From: CAZJFH01 sp964545205
Lineage (GTDB): Bacteria > Pseudomonadota > Alphaproteobacteria > Rhodospirillales > Magnetospirillaceae
Assembly (NCBI GenBank): GCA_964545205.1
Contig: CAZJFH010000008.1
Location: forward strand, 29,214 to 93,213
DNA length: 64,000 nucleotides
Direction of reading: 5' to 3'
Of this stretch, positions 25,486-34,522 are shown piece by piece. Under the pieces are notes generated by a model that was given only the letters and a program-made list of their open reading frames with translations, ran no database searches and was not told where the DNA came from. A program made the translations under genes and the position numbers. Position 1 is the stretch's first letter. Each line of letters begins with the position of its first letter.

Positions 25486-25538
25486 TTGGTGTCCCGTGTT
25501 AGCTTACGATAACATGGCGGGACACCAGCGGGACACCA
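25486..25538. repeat. Right-end GGGACACC sites, putative integrase arm/operator sites
   Basis: Two identical 11-base units (GCGGGACACCA) lie in tandem at 25517-25538, with an inverted copy TTGGTGTCCC at 25486-25495 just upstream of the int start. The tandem layout mirrors the left-end pair at 16728-16749. The sites may be integrase arm sites and may also self-regulate int. Confidence 0.55.
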
Positions 25539-25669
25539 AAATGTTCATGTTTCGGACGCAATGAGGGGCATGGTCTTGTCAACAAATTTGGTGTCAACTT
25601 GTTGGCAAGTTGGTGATTTTGCAGGATTTTCTGGCGGTCCTGTCGGGTGGTGTCCTTTCATTGAAGATA

Positions 25670-25716
25670 ACTCTTAATCAGCGGGTCCAAGGTTCGAGTC
25701 CTTGTGCGCCCACCAA
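25670..25716 (+). repeat. attR: 47-bp direct repeat (tRNA-Lys 3' fragment)
   Basis: A perfect copy of 16614-16660. The upstream half of the tRNA is absent, so this is not a functional tRNA. It marks the right end of the element. Confidence 0.93.
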
Positions 25717-25721
25717 TTCAA

Positions 25722-25753
25722 GGCCCCGAAACGCCTCGCGTTTCGGGGCCTTT
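25722..25753 (+). terminator. Displaced tRNA-Lys terminator
   Basis: GGCCCCGAAACG / CGTTTCGGGGCC form a perfect 12-bp stem with a 5-base loop, followed by TTTCCC. It lies directly after attR, where the original tRNA-Lys transcript would have ended before the element inserted. The rest of 25754-25997 holds no gene that I can support. Confidence 0.7.
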
Positions 25754-25997
25754 CCCGTTTCGTTCCGAAGGGGCGTTTTACAGTTGTCTGGACCCGGTTT
25801 TACAATCGGTGTTCCCCGTGCGTTCAGCGCCCAACCATTCAAGGCCCTGAAAGGCCTCGAGGCCCCGAAACTACCCAGAGCCGCTGCCCAACCAGGTCCA
25901 CGGTGAAGTTGCTCCTGGGCGAGACAACGGCCGTTTTGCGCCCGTGGCGGCCATCTGGTTCCCTGATAGTGCGGAGGGGCCCTGCCGGCCGTACAAC

Positions 25998-26438
25998 TCA
26001 GCGCATGCAGCTGGTGCGCACCAAAACGGTCATAGGGTCAAGCTGGAACGCCTGCTCCAGGCTCGACCCAAACATTTCCAACCATTTCGCCTGGGCGCGG
26101 TAGGCCAGCTTCTCCCGCTCTTCGGCGCACGCGTAGGTCGCGCTGGCGGCGTGCTGGAGATGGTGCACGAGTTCGTGCACCAGCACCGAGATCTCGGCCG
26201 GCGTGGACCCGGTCCAGCCGTCCGGCAGGTATATGGTCCCGGTCGCGTCGTCATAGATGGCATGCAACTCCAGCCCGGCGACCTCGACGGCGCGGCCGGT
26301 GCGGGCTGCGCCCCGGTCGAGCCGCACCTCGACCATCCTTGCGGGCGAAACCAGCTCGATTCGCGGCGGCACTTCGGCAGCGGGCAGACCGAAATTGGCG
26401 GACACCCAGGTGCCGAGGACGATCAACAGGATCTCCAT
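25998..26438 (-). CDS. Small HExxH zinc-metallopeptidase-like protein
   Basis: A 146-residue protein. Residues 1-15 are hydrophobic (MEILLIVLGTWVSANFG), acting as a signal or anchor, so it is probably periplasmic. It has a zincin motif H88-E-L-V-H92 in SVLVHELVHHLQH. A third ligand may lie in YRAQAKWLEMF, whose surroundings resemble DUF6647-type small peptidases. AAAGGAGGCG precedes the ATG. It stands alone just outside the element's right end. Substrate unknown. Confidence 0.65.
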   Translation of the reverse strand: MEILLIVLGTWVSANFGLPAAEVPPRIELVSPARMVEVRLDRGAARTGRAVEVAGLELHAIYDDATGTIYLPDGWTGSTPAEISVLVHELVHHLQHAASATYACAEEREKLAYRAQAKWLEMFGSSLEQAFQLDPMTVLVRTSCMR

Positions 26439-26650
26439 GACACGCCTCCTTTCGAAGGCCAGTCTGCCGGACCGGCATGATCAGCCGAATCATCCGGGTC
26501 TCCCCCCACTCCGGTCGCGCCGCCGCGCCTCGTCGCGGCCAAGCCGCTGCGCCGCAACAAAAAAACGCGTGCCCGCCGGGCCGCTTGCCCTGGTACTTTG
26601 GTCCTGGTCCTGGCGTATGATCGGGCCGGAGAGGTCTTCGGAGAGGCTCG

Positions 26651-27301
26651 ATGAAGATCCTGGTGGTCGACGATCACGTTCTGGTGCGTGATGCATTGCG
26701 CGGGGTCCTGCGCGAGTTGCGCGAGGACACCGCGGTTTTCGAGGCCGCGGACGCCCGACAGGCGTTGCTGCGCATGGCCGAGGTTCCTGACCTGGAGATG
26801 GTCGTGCTCGACCTCTACCTGCCGGACCGCAGCGGCTTTGATCTGCTCTCCGAACTGGGCGAGCGCCACCCCGCGCTCTCGGTGGTTGTGCTCTCGGCCA
26901 GCGTCGCCCGCGACGACATCGCCCGTGCCCTCGACCTCGGCGCGCTAGGCTTCATCCCCAAGTCCGCGTCGCGCGAGGTCATGCTGGGCGCGTTCAAGCT
27001 GATCTTCGCCGGCGGCATCTATGTGCCGCCCGAACTGCTGGCGCGTTCCCGGCCGGCACCGCCGATGCCGGCGCCAACATCGGCGGCGGCCGAGTTGGGT
27101 CTGACCGCTCGGCAGTTGGAGGTGCTGTCGCTGATGATGCAGGGGCGCAGCAACAAGGCCATCTGCCGCGCGCTCGACGTCGCCGAACCCACGGTCAAGA
27201 ATCACGTCACCGCCATCCTGAAGGCGCTGAAGGCGACCAACCGCACCGAGGCCGTGATGGCCGCCGCCGCGCTCGGGCTCTGTCCCCGCCGCCCTTCCTA
27301 G
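26651..27301 (+). CDS. LuxR/NarL-family response regulator
   Basis: A 216-residue two-component regulator. The receiver domain is residues 1-120, with acid pocket D7-D8, phospho-site D54 (VVLDLYLPD) and Lys in GFIPKSAS. The C-terminal LuxR-type helix-turn-helix covers residues ~145-208 (LTARQLEVLSLMMQGRSNKA...VAEPTVKNHVTAIL). It is convergent with, and overlaps by four bases, the hybrid histidine kinase, its likely partner. Confidence 0.9.
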   Translation: MKILVVDDHVLVRDALRGVLRELREDTAVFEAADARQALLRMAEVPDLEMVVLDLYLPDRSGFDLLSELGERHPALSVVVLSASVARDDIARALDLGALGFIPKSASREVMLGAFKLIFAGGIYVPPELLARSRPAPPMPAPTSAAAELGLTARQLEVLSLMMQGRSNKAICRALDVAEPTVKNHVTAILKALKATNRTEAVMAAAALGLCPRRPS

Positions 27302-29742
27302 CTGGAGCGCCCATCCATCGCGGTAGGGGCCGGGCGCAGCATGCGGGCGAGCATGGCGCGAAGCCGCATGGGCGACACCGGCTTGTGCAGCAGGTGCAGG
27401 CCGCTCTCGCGGGCGTGGCGGAGGCGATCGGGTGCGGTATCGCCGCTGATGAGGAACGCGGGAACGCTTTCGCCCCAGGCCGCGCGCAGCCGCGCTATAG
27501 CCTCGATGCCGCTGGTGCCGGCCAGAGCGTAATCCGACACGATCAGGTCCGGCGGCCGGCCCGCCGCGGCCAGGGCATGTAGTGCAGCGGCGGCCGACGG
27601 GCCAGCCACCACGGCACAGCCCCACCGGCGCAGCAATCCGCCCAGCCCCTCCAGGACCAGGATGTCGTCGTCGATGACCACCACCAGCCGGTCCCGGACG
27701 GTGTCGAACGGCGGCGGCCCCTGCTCCGGTTCGGCGGCGGGCGCAGCCGCAAGCGGCAGCGTCACAGAAAAGCGGGTGCCGCGCCCCGGGCGGGACTCCA
27801 GCTCGACCCGATGTTCGAGCAGATGCGCCAGCCGATCGACTATGGCCAGTCCCAGCCCGAAGCCACCACGATGCTGGTCGAGGCGATGGTATTCCTCGAA
27901 GATGCGGTCTTGCTGCTCGGGCGGGATGCCCGGCCCCGTGTCGCAGACGTCGATGCGCAACGAGCCGGCGCGACGGCGGCAGCCGACCACGATGCCGCCG
28001 CGCTCGGTATACCGCACCGCGTTGCCGACCAGGTTCATAAGGATCCGCTCGAGCAGAACGGGGTCGGAATGCACTGAAGCACTGCTCGGCACAACGCGCA
28101 GGCGCAGCCCTTTTCCTCGAGCTGCATCGGCGAGGGTGGCCTCGACGTGGCCCAGGCTGCGCAGCACGGGGAATGCCAGGGGGGCCGGCTCGATCATGCC
28201 GGCCTCGAGTTGCGCCATGTCGAGCAGTGATGCGAAAAGGGCGTTCATGGCCTCGACGCAGGCGCCGATCCGTTCGACAAGGCGGTCGCGGTCGGGCGCG
28301 GCGGCGGCACGCAGCTCGCCCACGAAGAGGTTGAGGGCGTATAGCGGCTGACGCAGGTCGTGGCTGGCCGAGGCCAGGAAGTTCGACTTGAACCGGTCGG
28401 CGATCTCGAGACGGCGGCTCTTGTCCTCGAGTTCTCGCGTCCGCTCCGTCACGGTCCGCTCCAGCCGTTCGGCCTCGGTCCGGCGCTCGTCGAGCAGCTT
28501 TCGCAGCTCGATGGCATTGCACCGGAACACCTCGACGGCGCGGGCCATCGCAGCGATCTCGTCGTTTCCGTGCACCGCCACCGGCCGGCTCAGGCTGCCG
28601 CCGGCGATTGCCAGCATGCCCTGGCTGAGGGCGGTGAGGCGCCGGACGACGTTGCCGCGCACGTACAGCCACACGATCAGCGCCGAGCTCGCCAGACTGA
28701 GCGCGACGAGCGCAACGAGGACACGGGTGCTCAGTCGCTGGACCGCGGCGGCCTCCTCGACCGAGCGGGCGACATCGCCCTTGGCGGCTGCGCCGAGCCG
28801 GTCGACAGCGGCGGTGAGTTTGGCCGACAGCGCGGTGGCGGCCGCGAGCTGGGTCTCGCCCTCGGCAGTCAGCCCCAGTTCCTCTTTTCGGACCGCTGCG
28901 ATGGAGCGGCCACCCCTGGTCAGGGCGTGCAGCCGCTCCACCTGATCGAGGAACAGCGGCCTCAGCCTGTCATCCAGGTCCAGAGCGGCGTCCTCGAGCC
29001 TGCTTAGAGCCAGCCCTGCCTGGAACTGCAGGATGGGCAAACGGTCGGCTTCTTCCGTCGTTGATGCCTCGGCCAGCAGGTCGAGCAAGGCAGAGGCCTG
29101 CCGCTGCGCCGCCTGGACTTGGCGCAGGGCGGTCAGGGCCGGCACGCGTTCGGCGGCCCCGGCTGCGGCGACCTCGTGGTCGAGCACGGTCAGCCACGGC
29201 GCGAGCAGGCGCTGCACCTCGGCGCCGACGTCGAACAAATCCCGCCGCAGCGCCGTCAGTTGCTCGGCTGTTGACAGCCGGTGTGCCACGACGGCATGGA
29301 TTTCCCCGAGCGTGTCGCGCAGCGCGGTCGCGGTCGCTGCGATCTCATCGAGCGGCAGCGCCCTTCCGCTCGCGGAGCCAAGGTCCCGCAATCTCTCCTC
29401 GATCCGTCGGCCCTCGTCGCCCAGCCGTGCCGCCACCGCCTCGTGTCCGGCCGGGTCACTGGCGGCGAGCAGAGCCGGGGCGGCGGCGATGATCCGCTCG
29501 GCCGAGCGCGACAGCTCTAGGGCGGCAAGTGTCGTCGGCACGCGGGAGCCGACCACGGCAATGCGTGCGCCGACCAGGCCGAAGCCATGGATCGCCGCAG
29601 CCGCCGCCAGGACGGCGAACAGGGCGATGGCGCAGAAGGCGGCGAGCAGGCGCCCGCTTACTCCGGCGCGCCAGGGTCGGAGCTGCTGAATCGTGCTGTC
29701 CTCGGCTTTCGATCTTGTCACGACCGCACTGATATCTGCCAT
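27298..29742 (-). CDS. Hybrid sensor histidine kinase
   Basis: An 814-residue inner-membrane kinase. TM1 is ~residues 29-55, then a long all-helical periplasmic sensor (~56-345) resembling TorS-type sensors, then TM2 (~346-368). HAMP (~369-425) and a coiled coil precede the HisKA H-box ASHDLRQPLYALNLF. The HATPase has N, G1 (DVCDTGPGIPPE) and G2 (GGFGLGLAIV) boxes. A C-terminal receiver domain (~690-805) has its Asp in LIVSDYALAG. The divergent neighbour, 48 bases away, is a TRAP-type binding protein that may serve as its periplasmic ligand sensor. Confidence 0.9.
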   Translation of the reverse strand: MADISAVVTRSKAEDSTIQQLRPWRAGVSGRLLAAFCAIALFAVLAAAAAIHGFGLVGARIAVVGSRVPTTLAALELSRSAERIIAAAPALLAASDPAGHEAVAARLGDEGRRIEERLRDLGSASGRALPLDEIAATATALRDTLGEIHAVVAHRLSTAEQLTALRRDLFDVGAEVQRLLAPWLTVLDHEVAAAGAAERVPALTALRQVQAAQRQASALLDLLAEASTTEEADRLPILQFQAGLALSRLEDAALDLDDRLRPLFLDQVERLHALTRGGRSIAAVRKEELGLTAEGETQLAAATALSAKLTAAVDRLGAAAKGDVARSVEEAAAVQRLSTRVLVALVALSLASSALIVWLYVRGNVVRRLTALSQGMLAIAGGSLSRPVAVHGNDEIAAMARAVEVFRCNAIELRKLLDERRTEAERLERTVTERTRELEDKSRRLEIADRFKSNFLASASHDLRQPLYALNLFVGELRAAAAPDRDRLVERIGACVEAMNALFASLLDMAQLEAGMIEPAPLAFPVLRSLGHVEATLADAARGKGLRLRVVPSSASVHSDPVLLERILMNLVGNAVRYTERGGIVVGCRRRAGSLRIDVCDTGPGIPPEQQDRIFEEYHRLDQHRGGFGLGLAIVDRLAHLLEHRVELESRPGRGTRFSVTLPLAAAPAAEPEQGPPPFDTVRDRLVVVIDDDILVLEGLGGLLRRWGCAVVAGPSAAAALHALAAAGRPPDLIVSDYALAGTSGIEAIARLRAAWGESVPAFLISGDTAPDRLRHARESGLHLLHKPVSPMRLRAMLARMLRPAPTAMDGRSS

Positions 29743-29790
29743 GCTTCACTCGAATATGGGTGCGGCAGGCCTCGCTGAAACGGAGGGACG

Positions 29791-30858
29791 ATGCGACGCA
29801 GAGAGGTTCTGACCGGCGCCGCACTGGCGGCGGCGGTCGCGTTGCCGGTGCCGGCCATCGCCACCGGGATCCGCCGGCTCAGCATGGTCACCGACTGGCC
29901 GGACGGGCCCGGCGTACTGGCCAGCGCGCGGCGCCTGGCGCAGACCGTGGCGGAGGCGTCGCAGGGCCGTGTCGCCATTGAGGTCACCCCGGGCGGAACG
30001 GTGGTGCGCCCGTTCGAGACGTTCGATGCCGTACAGGCGGGCATCGCCGACATGTTCCACACCCATATCGGCTATTTCGAGAACAAGACGCCGGCCTTCC
30101 ACTTCTTCTCGGGGGTGCCCTACGGCCTGACGGCCGACGAGTTGTACGCCTGGGTACGGTTCGGCGGCGGCCAGGCGCTATGGGACGAGATGGCCGGCGC
30201 GTTCGGCATCAAGCCGCTTCTGTGCTGCAGCACCGGGGCGCAAATGGGCGGCTGGTTCGTCGAGGAGATCTCGGCGGACGGGGACTTCAAGGGCCTGCGC
30301 TACCGCATGGCCGGATTGGGCGGCGAGGTTTACCGTCGCCTCGGCGCGACCGTGGTGCTGTTGCCCGGCACCGACATCGTCCAGGCGTTACGATCAGGTG
30401 CCATCGGCGCCTGCGAGTGGATCGGCCCATGGCTCGACACCGCGATGGGCCTGCACCGGGTTGCGCGCTTCTACTACTGCCCGGCATGGAACGAGCCTGG
30501 GGCCGGGCTGGCGCTCGGCATCAACCGCCGGGTATGGGACGGGCTGGACCCGTCGGAACGCGCCCTGATCGAGGCCGCCGCGTCGGCCGAATACGCCACG
30601 TCTCTCGCCGAGTTCAACGCCAACAATGCCCTCGCCGTGGCGCAACTGCGCGCCGAGGACGCCGTCGCGTTCCGCCGGTTCGACACCGCGATGCTGAAGA
30701 CCTTTGCCACGATCGCCGCCGAGGTGGTGGCCGATGCGGGGGCGGGCGATGGCATCGCGCGCAGGACCTACCGCAGCTACATCGACTTCCGCAATTCGGT
30801 TCGTGGCTGGACCGAACTGGCCGAAGGCGCCTACCTCCCTATTCGCCATCTCGGGTGA
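29791..30858 (+). CDS. TRAP-type periplasmic solute-binding protein, orphan
   Basis: A 355-residue DctP/TAXI-like binding protein of the mannitol/lactate group. The N-terminal export signal has two to three Arg (MRRREVLTGAALAAAVALP), possibly Tat. The body shows VTDWPDGPGVLASARRLAQT, the conserved-Arg segment KGLRYRMAGLGGEVYRRLG, then GACEWIGPWLDTAMGL and FYYCPAWNEPG. Such proteins normally feed a DctQM permease, but none is present. A sensing role with the divergent hybrid kinase is inferred. GGAGGG precedes the ATG. Confidence 0.87.
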   Translation: MRRREVLTGAALAAAVALPVPAIATGIRRLSMVTDWPDGPGVLASARRLAQTVAEASQGRVAIEVTPGGTVVRPFETFDAVQAGIADMFHTHIGYFENKTPAFHFFSGVPYGLTADELYAWVRFGGGQALWDEMAGAFGIKPLLCCSTGAQMGGWFVEEISADGDFKGLRYRMAGLGGEVYRRLGATVVLLPGTDIVQALRSGAIGACEWIGPWLDTAMGLHRVARFYYCPAWNEPGAGLALGINRRVWDGLDPSERALIEAAASAEYATSLAEFNANNALAVAQLRAEDAVAFRRFDTAMLKTFATIAAEVVADAGAGDGIARRTYRSYIDFRNSVRGWTELAEGAYLPIRHLG

Positions 30859-31042
30859 CTACTGCTTCAGCTGCAACGCATCGTACAAGGGCCGTCCGGC
30901 GGTCCCGCTACGCGACCCTGAAAGCCGTCGCTTCCATGGGCGATGATCCCCTCACCAACCTGCCGCCCTCGCGGCAGCCTGGCTATCGGTCATCCCGGCC
31001 AACCCTGCCGGAGACCGACAGCGATCGCGTACCCCCCGAGGT

Positions 31043-33142
31043 TCAGAACCCTAGTTCCCGAATGAACAGGGCCGCCGCCGAACGAAAAAAGTCGTCCAAC
31101 AGCGGTTTCGGCGCGCCGAAGAGGACAACGTTGCCGCGGTGCAAACGAGGCTGCGGCAACTGCTGCCCGGGGGCGAGGGACAGGGCCACGCGATACCTCG
31201 CGGTCTCGGGCACCAGCCCCTGCGCTGTATCGCGCACCATGATCGCGCCGCCCGCCGTGGACGCCAGCATCGCGTCGGGCAGTACGCGCGTCGCGTCCTT
31301 GTCGATCGACTCGACCTCGAGCGCGAGTTTCTCGCCCCCGGAATGTTCAAAGTAGAATACGGCTTCGTCGCCAACCGCGATGCGGCCGATCGCAGCCTCG
31401 GGCAAATAGGTCACCACCTGCCAAGACGAGGAGTCCAGCAGGGTCGCCAACTTCTCGTTCCGGCCGACCCACTGCCCGACGTGAAGATCGAGATCGTCGA
31501 GGAACAGGGTGCCGTCGGCGGGCGCGCGGATGATCAGGCGGTCCTTCTCGGCGTCGATGCCGACCATCTCCGCGTCGAGCCTGGCGCGGGCGGACTCGAT
31601 GACTCGAATGTTCTCGCGCAGGTCAGAACTCACGCCGGCGGTCACCGATTGCCAAGTGGCGGTCGACGCCTGTACCTGTTTCTGGCTCGCTTCGAGTTCG
31701 AGATTCGGCGACTTCAGCTCGAACAGGACGGCGTCCCGGCGGACCCGCTGAGCATGGCCGATCGGCATTCCCGTCACCCGGGCCGGCTCGGGCACGATGA
31801 TCGAGAAGTATCCGGCCGGCCGCAGAATACCCTGAGTATGGATGCGCGCATCCCACGGCGCGAAGCCGGCCACGACCAGCATCGCCAGAATCGCGACCAG
31901 CCCCGCCAGCCGTCCCACGCTCTTCGCACGCCGCATGCACCCGCCCCACTCGCGAACTTCTCTCCAGGCCGGCGAAAACACGAACCACCACAACTCCACG
32001 ACGGCGAGGAACGGCCCGAGCGGCTTGGGAAAAACATGGTAGACCAGAACGGCGATGCCGCTGAAGACGACAAGTCGGTACAGCCACGTGGCGTAGGCAA
32101 AGCCGATCAGCAGCCGATGGCGCCCCTGCGGCATGCGTTCGGGGGGCTCGTCCGCCGGGGCGAACAGAACCTCTCTAAGCCGCCACCGTCCCAGCGCGAA
32201 GGCGCGCTGATGCAAATTCGGCATGCCCAGCCAGTCCATCAGGACGAAGTAGCCGTCGAAGCGCATGAAGGGCGAGGCGTTGACCAGGACCGTCGCGATC
32301 CAGGTCGCGGTCGCCAGGATGAAGGCGGCATCGCGGACCAGCCCGTCCGGCGAGACCGCCCATACCAACGTGGCCCACGCGGCGATGATCAGCTCCGTGC
32401 AAACGCCGGCCATTCCGACGGCGAGGCGCCGGCGGTGCGACTGGAGCTTCCAGACCTCGTTGACGTCGGTATAGGCCATCGGGAACAACACCAGGAAGGC
32501 GATCCCCATGCTCGGCACCCGGCAGCCGAAGCGCTTGGCGGTGAAGGCGTGACCCAGCTCGTGCATGACCTTGGCGAAGACCAGGGCGAGCAGGAAGCCG
32601 GCCACGCCCTGCAACGAGAAGGTATCGACGAGAGTGGCGACGAATATCTCCCACTGCCGCGACGTCTCGACCAGCCCCATGAGCAGCGCGGCCGCGGTCA
32701 GCCAAAGGAACGTGCGCGAAAACAGCGGCTCGACCCACGGCAACGCCATTCCCAGCCATCTGTCGGGCCGCCACAGCGGGATGCGGAAGAACAGGTATTT
32801 ATGGAGCAACCATTCGCCCGGCCGCGACCTGCGCCGTCGTGCCTGCATGGACATCCGCGCGGTGCCTTCGGCGTCGTGGCTGCAGACCAGTTCGTTCTCG
32901 ACCAGGAAGCGCAGCACCGCGTCGATGTCGCCGCTCTCGGGCTGTATCGCGGTCTCGTCGGCGATCGCGCCGAGAATCGGTTGCGCTTTCCCGAGATGCC
33001 AGCGGGCCAGGATCTCGAACGTCAGCCAGTCGATCTGGAAGAAGGCATTGCGGGCGGGATCATGCAGCGACCAGGTCGGCGCGCCGTCAATGGTGCTCGG
33101 CCCGGGAAAGAGAGTCAGTTCCTCGCGAAGCGGCGGCAGCAT
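31043..33142 (-). CDS. M50 (site-2 protease-like) membrane metallopeptidase fused to HlyD-type adaptor
   Basis: A 699-residue fusion. Residues ~20-90 look like a small PqqD-like winged domain (FFQIDWLTFEILARWHLG). A multi-pass membrane part (~140-440) carries the M50 zinc motif H194-E-L-G-H198 and the second metal motif NASPFMRFDGYFVLMD (~288-303). After a helix near 410-430, residues ~440-690 form a HlyD/biotinyl-lipoyl periplasmic adaptor (RIHTQGILRPAGYF, IIRAPADGTLFLDDL). It starts directly after the upstream stop as the last gene of the operon. Related fusions occur beside giant repeat proteins; activity is inferred from intact motifs. Confidence 0.83.
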   Translation of the reverse strand: MLPPLREELTLFPGPSTIDGAPTWSLHDPARNAFFQIDWLTFEILARWHLGKAQPILGAIADETAIQPESGDIDAVLRFLVENELVCSHDAEGTARMSMQARRRRSRPGEWLLHKYLFFRIPLWRPDRWLGMALPWVEPLFSRTFLWLTAAALLMGLVETSRQWEIFVATLVDTFSLQGVAGFLLALVFAKVMHELGHAFTAKRFGCRVPSMGIAFLVLFPMAYTDVNEVWKLQSHRRRLAVGMAGVCTELIIAAWATLVWAVSPDGLVRDAAFILATATWIATVLVNASPFMRFDGYFVLMDWLGMPNLHQRAFALGRWRLREVLFAPADEPPERMPQGRHRLLIGFAYATWLYRLVVFSGIAVLVYHVFPKPLGPFLAVVELWWFVFSPAWREVREWGGCMRRAKSVGRLAGLVAILAMLVVAGFAPWDARIHTQGILRPAGYFSIIVPEPARVTGMPIGHAQRVRRDAVLFELKSPNLELEASQKQVQASTATWQSVTAGVSSDLRENIRVIESARARLDAEMVGIDAEKDRLIIRAPADGTLFLDDLDLHVGQWVGRNEKLATLLDSSSWQVVTYLPEAAIGRIAVGDEAVFYFEHSGGEKLALEVESIDKDATRVLPDAMLASTAGGAIMVRDTAQGLVPETARYRVALSLAPGQQLPQPRLHRGNVVLFGAPKPLLDDFFRSAAALFIRELGF

Positions 33143-34522
33143 TCACGCGCCCAGCCATGAACGCAGATCGGCGAGCGGGCGGCGCATGATCCAGTAGGCC
33201 AGGGGCACCGTTCCGCCGCTCAGCTTGGCGGTGCCCTTCAGTCCGGCACGGGCGCCGGCGTCGTCGCCGGCCAGGCTCGCGCGGACGCGGTACGCGTAAT
33301 GTCCCTCGGGACGCGCAGTTGCCTCGTGCGCCAGGTAGTGCAGGTGCGCCGCCAACGGGCGCAGCGGATCCGAATTCAGGTACACGGTCACCTCCGACCC
33401 GTCCGCGAGCGGGATGGCGTTGGCCGGCGACAGCCACGCCTCGATCTCTACCGCGCCCTCGTCGGCGACCACCATCACTCGTTCTCCGGTGACCACCGGA
33501 CGGCCGATCCAGCCGGTCGGGTCGTCGAACAGCACGATTCCATCCCGCGGCGCCACGACGGTGCTGCGGCTGTCGAGTTCGCGCAGGAACTCTATCTCCA
33601 GGCTCTTCTCCGCGACCTGGCCCTGGATAACGGCGAGTTGGGCGGTGCTCTCGGACTCGGAAAGGGCTTTCTGGGCGCGCAGCCGGTATTCGGTCCGCGC
33701 CGTCTCGAGGGCGCGCTCGGCGACCAGCAGGCGGTTGCGAACGTTGGTGCGATCGAACTCGAACAGGATTTCGTCGGCTTCGACCCGCTGGTTCGGCGCA
33801 ACCGCCAGCCGGTCGATGACGCCGTCGAGGGGCGCGCGAATGACGGCGGGGTTCAGCGGGATGACTTCGGCCGGGGCGAGCACGGTCAGCTCGACCGGAA
33901 ACGCCAGCAGGCCCGCCATGCCCGCCAGCGCCCACATCCTTGGCCGCAACAGCCAGCGAAACGCGGACCGTTGCTCGCTCCCGCCGAGCGCCAGCCGCAG
34001 ACGGCCGAGCGCGCCCCGGTCCTGCGCGTCGCAGGCATGCGCCCAGATCGCGGCCCACTCGGACAGGAACGCGAGTTCGGCTTCAGTCCAAGGCCAGTCG
34101 CGCGCCAGGAGCAGCGCGCCCCCCGCAAAGCGCCTGCCCATCGCGGGCAGCGGCAGCCATAGACCGTGCGCCGGCAGCCAATTGCCCCAGTCGCGGGCAT
34201 CGGCCTCGGCAAGATCGGCCGCTGTCAGTGATCGCGGCTCGGAACCCGGCGCAGACCGCGCGAGGTGGCGGAACACCCCGCCAAGCCAATGCACGTAAGG
34301 CGCGTTGCCCTCGACCGAGACCACGCCGGACAGCCCGGCGACACCCCTGCCCTCGAGCCACAGCGCTGCTTGGCGATACGGGGCGAGCGCGTGGGTCTCG
34401 TTCACGGCAATGAAGCAGAGCTCACTCCTGCTGTTGGCCTGCCTGGCCCTGCGGCCCAGTTGGAGCAGGGTGGCAAGGGCTTGCGCCCCGGCCACCTCCC
34501 CGGTGGATGCCAGACAACTCAT
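33143..34522 (-). CDS. HlyD-type periplasmic adaptor with N-terminal GAF-like domain
   Basis: A 459-residue protein. Residues ~10-165 are cytosolic and GAF-like (LLQLGRRARQANSRSELCF, then PLPAMGRRFAGGALLLARDW and ELAFLSEWAAIWAHAC). One membrane helix (~188-210) follows, then a HlyD-like adaptor (~215-445: VIRAPLDGVIDRLAV, a coiled-coil hairpin, STVVAPRDGIVLFDD). Its start overlaps the giant-protein stop by four bases (ATGA). It likely bridges the inner membrane and the TolC-like exit duct. The GAF-like assignment is tentative. Confidence 0.75.
   Translation of the reverse strand: MSCLASTGEVAGAQALATLLQLGRRARQANSRSELCFIAVNETHALAPYRQAALWLEGRGVAGLSGVVSVEGNAPYVHWLGGVFRHLARSAPGSEPRSLTAADLAEADARDWGNWLPAHGLWLPLPAMGRRFAGGALLLARDWPWTEAELAFLSEWAAIWAHACDAQDRGALGRLRLALGGSEQRSAFRWLLRPRMWALAGMAGLLAFPVELTVLAPAEVIPLNPAVIRAPLDGVIDRLAVAPNQRVEADEILFEFDRTNVRNRLLVAERALETARTEYRLRAQKALSESESTAQLAVIQGQVAEKSLEIEFLRELDSRSTVVAPRDGIVLFDDPTGWIGRPVVTGERVMVVADEGAVEIEAWLSPANAIPLADGSEVTVYLNSDPLRPLAAHLHYLAHEATARPEGHYAYRVRASLAGDDAGARAGLKGTAKLSGGTVPLAYWIMRRPLADLRSWLGA

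Noticed and set aside
25670..25716. Second tRNA-Lys gene
   Set aside because: Only the 3' 47 bases are present; the acceptor 5' strand and D arm are missing. It is the attR copy.
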